Shown piece by piece: positions 25,221-33,275 of a stretch of DNA of 64,000 nt. The notes beneath the pieces are model-generated. The model searched no databases and was not told the DNA's origin. It saw nothing but the letters and a program-made list of their open reading frames with translations. Position 1 is the first letter of the stretch; the number at the start of each line of letters is the position of its first letter. Origin of the DNA: Brachybacterium sp. YJGR34 (GTDB taxonomy: Bacteria; Actinomycetota; Actinomycetes; Actinomycetales; Dermabacteraceae). Where the stretch lies: NCBI RefSeq assembly GCF_003347015.1, contig NZ_PNFB01000016.1, forward strand, positions 31,502 to 95,501. The letters are read 5' to 3'. Made by a program: the position numbers and the translations under genes.

Positions 25221-26660
25221 TCAGGCGACAGGCTGGAGGTCGGTGGGCGCGACGGGCGCGCCGAGATCCGACGGCGAGGACAGGGTGCCGCGCACGGCGG
25301 TGGCGGCGGCCACGACCGGCGAGACCAGATGGGTGCGCCCGCCCTTGCCCTGGCGGCCCTCGAAGTTGCGGTTGGAGGTGGAGGCGGCCCGCTCGCCGGG
25401 GGCCAGCTGGTCCGGGTTCATGCCCAGGCACATCGAGCAGCCGGCCTGGCGCCACTCGGCGCCGAAGTCCAGGAAGATGCGGTCCAGGCCCTCCTGCTCG
25501 GCCTGGATCCGCACACGGGCGGATCCGGGCACCACGAGCACGCGGACGTCGGGGTGCTTGGTGCGTCCCTCGAGCACGGAGGCGAAGGCGCGCAGGTCCT
25601 CGATGCGGCCGTTGGTGCACGAGCCCATGAAGACGGTGTCGACCGGGATCTGCTTCAGGGGGGTGCCGGGCACCAGGTCCATGTACTCCAGCGCGCGCTC
25701 GGCGGCGTTGCGCGCGCTGTCGTCGGTGAAGTCCTCCGGGGCGGGGACGTCGGCGCTCAGCGGGAGACCCTGGCCCGGGTTGGTGCCCCAGGTGACGAAG
25801 GGCTCGAGCTGGTCGGCGTCGATGACCACCTCGGCGTCGAAAGTGGCGTCGTCATCGGAGCGCAGCGTCTTCCAGTACGCGACGGCCTCGTCCCAGTCGG
25901 CGCCCTGCGGGGCGTGAGGACGGCCCTGGACGTACTCGAAGGTGGTCTCGTCCGGGGCGATCATGCCCGCGCGGGCGCCGGCCTCGATGGACATGTTGCA
26001 GATCGTCATCCGGCCCTCCATGGAGAGCCGGCGGATCGCCTCGCCGCGGTACTCGAGCACGTAGCCCGCGCCGCCGCCGGTGCCGATCTCGGCGATCACC
26101 GCGAGGATGATGTCCTTGGCGGTGACGCCCGGCTTGAGGTCGCCGTCGACCGTGATCGCCATGGTCTTGAAGGGGGTCAGCGGCAGGGTCTGCGTGGCCA
26201 GCACGTGCTCGACCTCGCTGGTGCCGATGCCGAAGGCGAGGGCGCCGAAGGCCCCGTGGGTGGAGGTGTGGGAGTCGCCGCAGACCACCGTGATGCCGGG
26301 CATAGTCAGCCCCAGCTGGGGGCCGACGACATGGACGATGCCCTGGTCCTTGTCGCCGAGGGAGTGGATGCGCACGCCGAACTCCTCGGCGTTGCGGCGC
26401 AGGGTGTCGATCTGGGTGCGCGAGGTGATGTCCGCGATCGGCTTGTCGATGTCGATCGTGGGGGTGTTGTGGTCCTCGGTCGCGAGGGTCTGGTCGAGGC
26501 GGCGCGGGGACCTGCCCTCCTGCCGGAGCCCGTCGAAGGCCTGCGGGCTGGTGACCTCGTGCAGCAGCTGGAGATCGATGTAGAGCAGGTCCGGCTCGCC
26601 GTTCTCCCCGCGGCGGACCACGTGATCCGCCCAGACTTTCTCCGCGAGAGTCCCCGCCAT
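25221..26660 (-). CDS. leuC: 3-isopropylmalate dehydratase large subunit
   Basis: Aconitase-family subunit carrying a 4Fe-4S cluster. The 479-aa protein shows [20 protein letters not shown], the cluster cysteines in [10 protein letters not shown] and [12 protein letters not shown], and [23 protein letters not shown] lies 6 nt before the ATG. It is divergent from an IclR regulator with a palindromic site between them, as in other actinobacteria where such regulators control leuCD. Confidence 0.98.
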   Translation of the reverse strand: MAGTLAEKVWADHVVRRGENGEPDLLYIDLQLLHEVTSPQAFDGLRQEGRSPRRLDQTLATEDHNTPTIDIDKPIADITSRTQIDTLRRNAEEFGVRIHSLGDKDQGIVHVVGPQLGLTMPGITVVCGDSHTSTHGAFGALAFGIGTSEVEHVLATQTLPLTPFKTMAITVDGDLKPGVTAKDIILAVIAEIGTGGGAGYVLEYRGEAIRRLSMEGRMTICNMSIEAGARAGMIAPDETTFEYVQGRPHAPQGADWDEAVAYWKTLRSDDDATFDAEVVIDADQLEPFVTWGTNPGQGLPLSADVPAPEDFTDDSARNAAERALEYMDLVPGTPLKQIPVDTVFMGSCTNGRIEDLRAFASVLEGRTKHPDVRVLVVPGSARVRIQAEQEGLDRIFLDFGAEWRQAGCSMCLGMNPDQLAPGERAASTSNRNFEGRQGKGGRTHLVSPVVAAATAVRGTLSSPSDLGAPVAPTDLQPVA

Positions 26661-26760
26661 GTCGATCCTTCCCTGCGCCCGGGATGCGGGCGCGTTCCGT
26701 GAATGCTGAGCAGCGCTCGGGGTGCGAGCGCAGTCATCATCGTGTTCCGGTCCACGATCC

Positions 26761-26796
26761 GACGCACTTGCGTCTCACCAAATAAGACGGCAGTAT
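26761..26796 (+). promoter_or_regulatory. Operator and leaderless promoter of the IclR gene
   Basis: A perfect inverted repeat GACGCA-CT-TGCGTC (26761-26774) covers a -35 box TTGCGT (26768-26773). A 17-base spacer leads to -10 CAGTAT (26791-26796), which ends 6 nt before ATG 26803. A second weaker repeat, CGTCT/AGACG, lies at 26771-26775 and 26785-26789. The site sits between two divergent genes and could serve both. Confidence 0.6.
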
Positions 26797-26802
26797 CGGA
26801 CC

Positions 26803-27537
26803 ATGGACAAGATCTCGGAGGAGAACGGCAGCGGCGTCGGCGTGCTCGACAAGGCGGCGATCGTGCTCGGCGCCCTGGAGGCCGGACCGGCGACTCTCGC
26901 CCAGCTCGTGCAGTCGACCGGGCTCGCGCGACCCACGGCGCACCGCCTGGCGGTGGCGCTGGAGTATCACCATCTGGTCGCCCGCGACATGCAGGGGCGC
27001 TTCATCCTGGGCCCGCGGCTCGGGGAGCTCGCCGCCGCGGCCGGTGAGGACCGGCTGCTGGCCGCCGCCGGTCCGGTGCTCGCGGCGCTGCGGGACCACA
27101 CCGGGGAGTCCGCCCAGCTGTACCGCCGCCAGGGCGACCACCGCATCTGCGTCGCCGCCGCCGAGCGCCCCATCGGGCTGCGCGACTCGGTCCCGCTGGG
27201 CGCGGCGCTGACCATGAAGGCCGGCTCCGCCGCCCAGATCCTGCTGGCCTGGGAGGAGCCGGACCGCCTCCACCGCGGACTGCTCGGCGCCCGCTTCACG
27301 GCCACCCAGCTCTCGGCCGTGCGCCGCCGCGGCTGGGCGCAGTCCATCGGGGAGCGCGAGCCCGGCGTCGGCTCGGTCTCCGCCCCGGTCCGCGGCCCCA
27401 ACGGCCGCGTGGTCGCGGCGCTGAGCATCTCCGGCCCGATCGAGCGCATCACGCGCCAGCCGGGCCGCCTGCACGCCGCCTCGGTCATGAGCTCCGCGAA
27501 CCACCTCACCGAGCTGCTGCGCCGCGCCGGCTCCTGA
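26803..27537 (+). CDS. IclR-family regulator, probable controller of leuCD
   Basis: Transcription factor of 244 aa. The N-terminal winged helix (about 12-65) has GVLDKAAIVLGALEAGPATL and TGLARPTAHRLAVALEYHHL, followed by the IclR effector domain with QLYRRQGDHRICVAAAERP, VPLGAALTMKAGSAAQILLA and EREPGVGSVSAPVRGPNGRV. The short glycine-rich start and divergent placement from leuC match the NdgR/LtbR group, known in Streptomyces and Corynebacterium to regulate leucine genes. The ligand is not known from sequence. No ribosome-binding site is present; leaderless start predicted. Confidence 0.92.
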   Translation: MDKISEENGSGVGVLDKAAIVLGALEAGPATLAQLVQSTGLARPTAHRLAVALEYHHLVARDMQGRFILGPRLGELAAAAGEDRLLAAAGPVLAALRDHTGESAQLYRRQGDHRICVAAAERPIGLRDSVPLGAALTMKAGSAAQILLAWEEPDRLHRGLLGARFTATQLSAVRRRGWAQSIGEREPGVGSVSAPVRGPNGRVVAALSISGPIERITRQPGRLHAASVMSSANHLTELLRRAGS

Positions 27538-27566
27538 GCGCCCCCGGGCCGTGCCCGCCCTCGGGG

Positions 27567-27601
27567 CCGGTGGGTGACGTCTCGACGACCCCTCCCACCG
27601 G
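27567..27601. terminator. Candidate terminator between IclR and universal stress genes
   Basis: CCGGTGGG (27567-27574) and CCCACCGG (27594-27601) form an 8-bp stem with a 19-base loop between two convergent genes. Confidence 0.45.
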
Positions 27602-27621
27602 GTGGAACCCAGCGGGATGGA

Positions 27622-28440
27622 TCAGTCGCGCTCGATCCACACCGGGGTGTGGGCGAAGCGCAGGACGTTGACCAGCTGGCGCGGCGCGCCGACCCGGCCG
27701 TCGTCCGCCGCGGACCGCTCCCCCGCCACCACCGTCAGGCACGCGTCCCGGCTCGCCTCGATGAGCTCCTTCGCGGTATCGGCCGCGGCGACGGTCACGT
27801 CCCGGACGAACACCGAGGGATGCGTCAGCGCGATCCGCTGCGCGGTGCCGGCCAGGATCTCCTGCGCCTGCTCCTCGGTGGTGCCCGGCCGCACGATCAG
27901 ATGGATGTCGCGCCCGTAGGCCTCGGCCAGATCCGCGGCGCGCGTGACCACCTCGGTGGCGGTCTCGTGATGGACCAGGCCGATCGGCCCCTCCCCCTCG
28001 ATGCGCCCGCGCACCACCACCACCGGGCAGGCCGCACGCGCGGCCAGGGCGAGGCTCTTGGAGCCGACGATGAGCGTCATCAGCCGGCCCAGCCCTCGAC
28101 CCCCCAGCACCAGCAGATCCGCCTCAGCGCTCACCCCGACCAGCACCGGCACGGCGTTGCCGTCGATCACCTCGGAGGTGATGGGGAGGTCCGGATGGTC
28201 CTCCCGCGCGATCGTGAGGGCGTCCTTGAGCAGGCTCTGGGCGGCGCTGCGGAAGCCCGATCCGGCCATGCCCGAGATCGGGTCGATGTTGACGTCGAGC
28301 TCGGTCCAGACGAAGGCGTGGACCAGATGGAGCGCGCCGCCGACGGTGGCGGCGTGCTGGGCGGCCCAGCGGACCGCCAGATCGGATTCGTCGGCATCGA
28401 AGACGCCGACGGTGATTCTCGGAGCTGCGCTGTGCGTCAT
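27622..28440 (-). CDS. Universal stress protein, tandem domain
   Basis: UspA-family protein of 272 aa. The N-terminal domain (about 5-145) has ITVGVFDADESDLAVRWAAQ and the ATP-binding motif VLGGRGLGRLMTLIVGSKSL, of the G-2x-G-9x-G-S type, so nucleotide binding is likely. The C-terminal half (about 148-272) is a second, diverged Usp-like unit in which the glycine motif is largely lost (VVAGERSAADDGRVGAPRQL). Such proteins support survival under stress or hypoxia in actinobacteria. A TATCGT box 6 nt before the ATG suggests a leaderless transcript. Confidence 0.9.
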   Translation of the reverse strand: MTHSAAPRITVGVFDADESDLAVRWAAQHAATVGGALHLVHAFVWTELDVNIDPISGMAGSGFRSAAQSLLKDALTIAREDHPDLPITSEVIDGNAVPVLVGVSAEADLLVLGGRGLGRLMTLIVGSKSLALAARAACPVVVVRGRIEGEGPIGLVHHETATEVVTRAADLAEAYGRDIHLIVRPGTTEEQAQEILAGTAQRIALTHPSVFVRDVTVAAADTAKELIEASRDACLTVVAGERSAADDGRVGAPRQLVNVLRFAHTPVWIERD

Positions 28441-28446
28441 GTCACG

Positions 28447-28452
28447 ACGATA
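28447..28452 (-). promoter_or_regulatory. Leaderless -10 box of the universal stress gene
   Basis: TATCGT on the minus strand, 6 nt before ATG 28440; no ribosome-binding site. Confidence 0.55.
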
Positions 28453-28560
28453 CTCTCCCCCGGCCCCGGCGCGCAGGGGCGTGGTCCGCGATACCGCCCG
28501 CATGGTCGCGCCGAACGAGGTGAGGCCGCGAAGACGGCGGGAAAAGGGGGAGAAATGAGA

Positions 28561-28590
28561 AGGAGCCGGCGCTCATGAGCGCCGGCTCCT
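28561..28590 (-). terminator. Perfect 30-bp palindrome, tRNA operon terminator
   Basis: The arm AGGAGCCGGCGCTCA meets its exact complement with no spacer. It lies 6 bases past the 3' end of the last tRNA-Glu, and on the minus strand a T/C-rich stretch follows. This fits an intrinsic terminator of the tRNA transcript. Confidence 0.85.
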
Positions 28591-28595
28591 GTCCG

Positions 28596-28668
28596 TACCC
28601 CGTACCGGATTTGAACCGGTGTTACCGCCGTGAGAGGGCGACGTCCTGGGCCGCTAGACGAACGGGGC
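28596..28668 (-). tRNA. tRNA-Glu(CUC), copy 1
   Basis: A 73-base cloverleaf. The acceptor GCCCCGT pairs with ACGGGGT (one G-U at the end), the anticodon loop is CTCTCAC with CUC at its centre, and the T-loop is GGTTCAAATCC. CCA is not encoded. It differs from copy 2 at one D-loop base (GCGGCCCAGG here). Confidence 0.95.
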
Positions 28669-28672
28669 GGGT

Positions 28673-28692
28673 GCGAGATCCGAAGATCTCGC
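28673..28692 (-). other. Hairpin in the tRNA-Glu spacer
   Basis: GCGAGATC and GATCTCGC flank a CGAA loop (8-bp stem) in the 28 bases between the two tRNA-Glu genes. It is probably a processing signal or partial terminator in the precursor. Confidence 0.5.
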
Positions 28693-28696
28693 CTCG

Positions 28697-28769
28697 TACC
28701 CCGTACCGGATTTGAACCGGTGTTACCGCCGTGAGAGGGCGACGTCCTAGGCCGCTAGACGAACGGGGC
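28697..28769 (-). tRNA. tRNA-Glu(CUC), copy 2
   Basis: Second 73-base copy, 101 bases upstream of the first on the minus strand. It is identical to copy 1 except GCGGCCTAGG in the D-loop. Same CUC anticodon and G1-U72 end pair. Confidence 0.95.
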
Positions 28770-28802
28770 GCGGACTGCGCGACAGGAAACTGCCGCGTAG
28801 CG

Positions 28803-28874
28803 CTGGGGTACCAGGACTCGAACCTAGAACGACGGTACCAGAAACCGCTGTGTTGCCAATTACACCATACCCCA
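28803..28874 (-). tRNA. tRNA-Gln(CUG)
   Basis: A 72-base cloverleaf starting TGGGGTATGGTGTAATTGG. The acceptor TGGGGTA pairs with TACCCCA, the discriminator is G, the anticodon loop is TTCTGGT with CUG, and the T-arm contains GGTTCGAGTCC. It is the first tRNA of the three-gene unit. Confidence 0.95.
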
Positions 28875-28967
28875 TGGTGAGAAGTACTTTCCGTGGTTCT
28901 TCCCGTTCCGCTCCCCGGTGGTTTCCGTGGGCTTTCCGGTCAGTCCTGCGTGCCGTACCGAGGTAAG

Positions 28968-28996
28968 ACTCTACCGGCTCTGTGCCCGCAAGACAA
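28968..28996 (-). promoter_or_regulatory. Promoter of the tRNA-Gln/Glu/Glu operon
   Basis: On the minus strand, -35 TTGTCT (28991-28996), a 17-base spacer and -10 TAGAGT (28968-28973). It lies about 90 bases upstream of tRNA-Gln and just past the gltX terminator, so the tRNAs have their own start. This is the best-conserved promoter in the window. Confidence 0.75.
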
Positions 28997-29012
28997 AGCG
29001 AGAGGGCCTCTG

Positions 29013-29048
29013 AGCGCTGTGAGGCTCGGCACCTCGCCCCACAGCGCT
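29013..29048 (-). terminator. Terminator hairpin after gltX
   Basis: AGCGCTGTG (29013-29021) pairs with CACAGCGCT (29040-29048), 9 bp, and inner GAGG/CCTC bases can extend the structure. It starts 8 bases downstream of the gltX stop. Confidence 0.75.
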
Positions 29049-29056
29049 CCGCGGGC

Positions 29057-30586
29057 TCACTGCGCGGCGGTCGCCTCCGCGAGGCGATCGCGCAGCGCGC
29101 GCAGGCGAGCGATGCTCGAGGCGCGCCCGAGCAGCTCCATGGACTCGAACAGCGGCGGGGAGATCCGGCGGCCGGAGATCGCGCTGCGCAGCGGACCGAA
29201 GGCCAGGCGCGGCTTGATCCCCATGTCCTCGACGATCGCGGCGCGCAGGGCGGGCTCGAGGTGCTCCGCGGTGAAGGCGCCGTCCTCCAGTGCCTCCACC
29301 TCGACCAGGGCACGCTCCAGGACCGCCACGGGGTCGTCGCCGAGCTTCTTCAGCGCGTCGTCCTGGACCACCAGCTCCTCATCGGGCACGAAGAGGAAGC
29401 CCAGCAGGTCCGGAGCCTCGGCCAGGAGGTTCATACGGGTCTGCACCAGCGGCGTGGCGGCGGCGACGAGCTCCCGCTGCTGCGCGGTGACCTCCTCGCC
29501 CAACACGCCGCCCCGCTGGAGGTACGGGAGCAGCCGCTCGGCGAGCTCCGCCTCCGGCAGCAGACGGATGTGATCGGCGTTGATGGCGGTGGCCTTCTTG
29601 AGGTCCACGCGCGCCGGATTGGGGTTCACGTCGTTCGCATCGAAGCGCTCGACGAGCTGCTCGCGGCTGAAGATGTCCTCGTCGGCGCTGTAGCCCCAGC
29701 CCAGGAGGGCGAGGTAGTTGACCATGCCCTCGGGGGTGAAGCCCTGATCGCGGTAGAGGAACAGGTTGGACTGCGGATCGCGCTTGGAGAGCTTCTTGTT
29801 GCCCTCCCCCATCACATAGGGGAGGTGGCCGAACTCCGGGATCCGCTCCGCCACGCCGATGTCCACCAGCGCGCGGTAGAGGGCGATCTGGCGCGGCGTG
29901 GAGGACAGGAGGTCCTCGCCGCGCAGCACGTGGGTGATGCGCATGAGGGCGTCGTCGACGGGGTTGACCAGCGTGTACAGAGGCTGTCCGTTCGCGCGGA
30001 CCACCACGAAGTCCGGGGTGGAGCCGGCCTTGAAGGTGATCTCCCCGCGCACCAGGTCGGTGAAGCCGAGGTCGGTCTCCGGCATGCGCAGGCGCCAGGT
30101 GGGCTCGCGACCCTCGGCACGGAAGGCCGCCTTCTGCTCCGCGGTGAGCTCGCGGTCGTAGCCGTCGTAGCCGAGCTGCGGGTCGCGCCCGGCGGCACGA
30201 TGACGCTCGGCGATCTCCTCCGCGGTGGAGAAGGACTCGTAGATGTGCCCGGCGTCCTTGAGCTTCGCGATGACGTCCTGATAGATCTCGCCGCGCTGCG
30301 ACTGGCGGTAGGGGCCGTGGGGGCCGCCCACCTCCACGCCCTCGTCCCAGTCGATGCCGAGCCAGCGCATCGCCTCGAGCAGCTGGTGGTAGGACTCCTC
30401 GCTGTCCCGGGCGGCGTCGGTGTCCTCGATGCGGAAGATGAGCTTCCCGCCGTGGTGGCGGGCGTGGGCCCAGTTGAACAGGGCGGTGCGCACGAGGCCG
30501 ACGTGCGGGGTGCCGGTGGGGCTGGGGCAGAAGCGCACCCGGACCTCATCGGTCGGGGTGGCGTTCGCGGCGGGGACGGTGGTCAC
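29057..30586 (-). CDS. gltX: Glutamyl-tRNA synthetase
   Basis: Class I synthetase charging tRNA-Glu, 509 aa from GTG 30586 with AGGAG upstream. The HIGH-type motif is PHVG in [20 protein letters not shown], and the KMSKS-type motif is [11 protein letters not shown]. The [14 protein letters not shown] and [20 protein letters not shown] segments are typical. It is directly upstream of tRNA-Glu and tRNA-Gln genes. Actinobacteria often lack glutaminyl-tRNA synthetase, so this enzyme may also misacylate tRNA-Gln for transamidation; the window does not decide this. Confidence 0.97.
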   Translation of the reverse strand: MTTVPAANATPTDEVRVRFCPSPTGTPHVGLVRTALFNWAHARHHGGKLIFRIEDTDAARDSEESYHQLLEAMRWLGIDWDEGVEVGGPHGPYRQSQRGEIYQDVIAKLKDAGHIYESFSTAEEIAERHRAAGRDPQLGYDGYDRELTAEQKAAFRAEGREPTWRLRMPETDLGFTDLVRGEITFKAGSTPDFVVVRANGQPLYTLVNPVDDALMRITHVLRGEDLLSSTPRQIALYRALVDIGVAERIPEFGHLPYVMGEGNKKLSKRDPQSNLFLYRDQGFTPEGMVNYLALLGWGYSADEDIFSREQLVERFDANDVNPNPARVDLKKATAINADHIRLLPEAELAERLLPYLQRGGVLGEEVTAQQRELVAAATPLVQTRMNLLAEAPDLLGFLFVPDEELVVQDDALKKLGDDPVAVLERALVEVEALEDGAFTAEHLEPALRAAIVEDMGIKPRLAFGPLRSAISGRRISPPLFESMELLGRASSIARLRALRDRLAEATAAQ

Positions 30587-30632
30587 GCGGGGTGCTCCTG
30601 GAGGATCTGGGCGGGCGAGGGGGCGGGGCCGG

Positions 30633-31409
30633 TCAGCGGCGCACGATGGGGTTCGAGAGCGTGCCGATGCCCTCGATGGTGATGTCGACGGAGGATCCCG
30701 GTTCGACGGCGCGCACGCCGGCCGGCGTGCCGGTCAGGACGAGGTCCCCCGGCAGGAGGGTGACGACGGCGGAGATCTCGGCGACGAGCGCCGAGACGTC
30801 GCGGAGCATGTCCGCGGTGGTGCCGTCCTGGGCGACCTCGCCGTCGACCGCGCTGGAGATGCCCAGGGACGCGGGGTCGAGGTCGGTCTCGATCCAGGGG
30901 CCGATCGGGCAGGAGGTGTCGAAGGCCTTGGCGCGGAACCACTGGTTCTCCGCCGCCTGGGCGTCGCGGGCGGTGAGGTCGTTCGCGCAGGTGTATCCCA
31001 GGACATGCTCCGGGACCTGCTCCGGGGTGAGGTCCTTGGACATCCGCTTGATGACCACCGCGAGCTCCGCCTCGAGGCTCACCTCCTGGCTGTACGCCGG
31101 CAGGACGACGGGGTCTCCGGGGCCGACGACGGCCGTGTTGGGCTTGAGGAAGTAGAGCGCCTGCTCGGGGACCTCGTTGCCGAGCTCGGCGGCATGGGCG
31201 GCGTAGTTGCGGCCCACGCACACCACCTTCGAGCGCGGGATGACGGGTGCCAGCAGGCGGACGTCCTCGAGCGGGAGGATCGTGCCGGTGGGGCGGATCT
31301 CGGTGTACAGGGGGTCACCGGTGATCCCATAGACCATGTCCCGGCCGTCCTTCTCCTGGACGATGCCGTACTGGGGATCCTCGCCGGTGGTGAATCGGGC
31401 GATGCGCAT
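30633..31409 (-). CDS. Fumarylacetoacetate hydrolase-family protein
   Basis: Metal-dependent hydrolase or decarboxylase fold, 258 aa. The N-terminal segment [17 protein letters not shown] is the small domain. The FAH core has [34 protein letters not shown], the acidic metal ligands in [13 protein letters not shown] (Glu-x-Glu) and the aspartate in [14 protein letters not shown], and [15 protein letters not shown]. Annotated relatives act on 2-hydroxyhepta-2,4-diene-1,7-dioate or oxaloacetate enol forms; a precise substrate is not supported. A TAGACT box ends 7 nt before the ATG. Confidence 0.92.
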   Translation of the reverse strand: MRIARFTTGEDPQYGIVQEKDGRDMVYGITGDPLYTEIRPTGTILPLEDVRLLAPVIPRSKVVCVGRNYAAHAAELGNEVPEQALYFLKPNTAVVGPGDPVVLPAYSQEVSLEAELAVVIKRMSKDLTPEQVPEHVLGYTCANDLTARDAQAAENQWFRAKAFDTSCPIGPWIETDLDPASLGISSAVDGEVAQDGTTADMLRDVSALVAEISAVVTLLPGDLVLTGTPAGVRAVEPGSSVDITIEGIGTLSNPIVRR

Positions 31410-31416
31410 GCCTGTC

Positions 31417-31422
31417 AGTCTA
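31417..31422 (-). promoter_or_regulatory. Leaderless -10 box of the FAH-family gene
   Basis: TAGACT on the minus strand with a 7-base gap to ATG 31409; no ribosome-binding site. Confidence 0.5.
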
Positions 31423-31468
31423 GGCGGTCGCGCCGGCCGGGCATCACCGGCCGGCTCCGTCCTGCATG

Positions 31469-32038
31469 TCACCCCTCGCTCGCCGGTAGCAGGAGGGCGC
31501 GCAGCCGCAGCTCCGCCTCGCTGCGGTCGATGCCGTCGTAGACGTCGCGCACGAGCGGATGGGAGACGGTGGAGTCGGGCACCACGAGAGGCAGCTCCAT
31601 GCCTCGGGTGAGGATCTGGACGGGGAGCGAGGTGGACCGGGAGTACCCGTCGACCTGCGTGGCCAGCTGCCCGGGATACACCTCCGAATGCTCCGGGTCC
31701 TCGTAGTGCTCGGTGTAGTCGAGGAAGCTCTCCTCGCTCACCTGGACCCACAGCGCGCTCTCGAGGCCGAGATCCTCCCCGCGCACCGGGATCCTCAGAA
31801 TCCCCCGCAGGTAGAAGTCCGGCAGGGGGCGCACCCAGATCATGCAGAGCTCCTCCGTGCCACGGGCATGATGCTCACGCTCGTGGCCCGAGAGGGCGAG
31901 ATAGGCGTCGGGACACGGGTAGTCCACGCCGGGCCAGGGCTCCAGCAGCGTCCCGTCCGGGGCGGTGAGCGGTCTGCCGCAGTCGGCACAGTGCGCGCGG
32001 TGGTCGTCGCGGTCGACATGGTCGTCGTGGGAGGTCAT
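31469..32038 (-). CDS. DUF2199-family protein
   Basis: Protein of 189 aa of unknown function. GAGGAG lies 10 nt before ATG 32038. The N-terminus has a CxxC pair in HCADCGRPLTA, then ERE-HHARGTEELCMIW and FYLRGILRIPVRGEDLGLES followed by ALWVQVSEESFLDY, which are the DUF2199 features (cysteine pair, LC, FIRG-like, WVS-like blocks). A zinc site is possible but only two close cysteines are present. It is divergent from the DNA glycosylase-like gene. Confidence 0.85.
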   Translation of the reverse strand: MTSHDDHVDRDDHRAHCADCGRPLTAPDGTLLEPWPGVDYPCPDAYLALSGHEREHHARGTEELCMIWVRPLPDFYLRGILRIPVRGEDLGLESALWVQVSEESFLDYTEHYEDPEHSEVYPGQLATQVDGYSRSTSLPVQILTRGMELPLVVPDSTVSHPLVRDVYDGIDRSEAELRLRALLLPASEG

Positions 32039-32202
32039 CGGTGCTGCTCCTCGTCGGAAGGGGTGAGGCGACGCTAGATCGGAACGGCCCGCCTCCACCG
32101 CACCCACGGCCCCGTTGTGGAGGCCGGGGCGGTGGGGAGGAACGGTCCGCGCCGCCTCGTACGATGGATCGCCCCGACGGACCACCCCTGCAAGGAGCTC
32201 CC

Positions 32203-33159
32203 GTGACCCCGCTCCCGGTCGACTCTCCGACCCGCGTCCTCTCCCGCGCCGAGGCGATGCGCTCGCGCCGCGCCCACGAGCAGCGGGCCGATGCGCTGAC
32301 CGCCGGTCATCGCGAGCGTCGCGCCCAGGGCATCAAGCACCCGGTCGAGGACTTCCTGTTCACCTACTACCCCTTCAGCGCCGCACGGCTGCGGCGCTGG
32401 CATCCGGGCTGGGAGCTGGCATACGACCCCTCGGCCGACGTCGACGCCGACGGTCGAGCTGTGATCGCGGATGTCGACGCCGAGGGACGTCGCTCCTGGT
32501 ACCTCGACTCCCCCGGCCCCGCGGGCGGACCGACGCGGCGCGCGGACCTCCGGCGCTATCTGGACGAGCGGGCGGATGCCGTCGACTTCATGGCGCGCCT
32601 GCTGCGCTCCTCCTCCCTCGCACGGCGGACGCCGAACTTCTCCTGCTTCGGCCTGCACGAGTGGGCGATGGTCTACCGTCTCGCGCCCGGCGAGCAGCGC
32701 CACGAGGATCTCCCGCTGCGGCTGGGGCAGGAGGCGACCGACGCGGTGGTCGAGAGCGAGCGTCTGGTGTGCTCCCATATCGACGCCTTCCGCTTCTTCA
32801 CGCCCCCGGCGGTGCCGCGCAACGCGATCACGCCCACCCGTGCCACGCAGGTGCAGCGCGACAACCCCGCCTGCCTGCACGTGGGCATGGACCTGTACAA
32901 GTGGGCGATGAAGCTCGTCCCGCTGATCCCCTCGTCGCTGGCGCTGGACTGCTTCGAGCACGCGCGCGCCACCCGCGTGCTGGACATGGAGGCCAGCCCG
33001 TACGACGTGCGGTCGCTCGGCTACGGCGTGGTGCCGATCGAGACGGCCGAGGGGAAAGCGGAGTACCGGCGCCGCCAGCACGATCTCGCCGAGCGCGCCG
33101 ACGCGCTGCGCGAGCAGATCCTCGCGCATCTCGAGCCGCTGCTCTCCGCGGAGGCCTGA
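32203..33159 (+). CDS. 3-methyladenine DNA glycosylase-like protein
   Basis: Actinobacterial protein of 318 aa usually annotated as 3-methyladenine DNA glycosylase, though activity is poorly documented. GTG 32203 has CAAGGAG 5 nt upstream. Recognisable blocks are GIKHPVEDFLFTYYPFSAAR with LRRWHPGWELAYD, NFSCFGLHEWAMVYR, RHEDLPLRLG, SHIDAFRFFTP and CLHVGMDLYKWAMKLVPLIP. Conserved His and Asp residues suggest an enzyme, but none of the classic AlkA or Mag helix-hairpin-helix motifs is seen. The helicase gene follows 116 bases downstream on the same strand. Confidence 0.75.
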   Translation: MTPLPVDSPTRVLSRAEAMRSRRAHEQRADALTAGHRERRAQGIKHPVEDFLFTYYPFSAARLRRWHPGWELAYDPSADVDADGRAVIADVDAEGRRSWYLDSPGPAGGPTRRADLRRYLDERADAVDFMARLLRSSSLARRTPNFSCFGLHEWAMVYRLAPGEQRHEDLPLRLGQEATDAVVESERLVCSHIDAFRFFTPPAVPRNAITPTRATQVQRDNPACLHVGMDLYKWAMKLVPLIPSSLALDCFEHARATRVLDMEASPYDVRSLGYGVVPIETAEGKAEYRRRQHDLAERADALREQILAHLEPLLSAEA

Positions 33160-33275
33160 CCCCAGCGGTCTCGCCGCCCACGGGCGCGCAGCGTGGCGAG
33201 TCAGGTCATGGTCCCGGGCGCCGCGGCCGCGCGGGGAGTGCTGGAGGGTCGGAGCTCCCTGGCAGACTGGACCCC

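Noticed and set aside
26661..26760. Leucine leader peptide before leuC (frame with [11 protein letters not shown])
   Set aside because: No stop precedes leuC, no terminator hairpin with a T-run is present, and the divergent IclR gene explains regulation.
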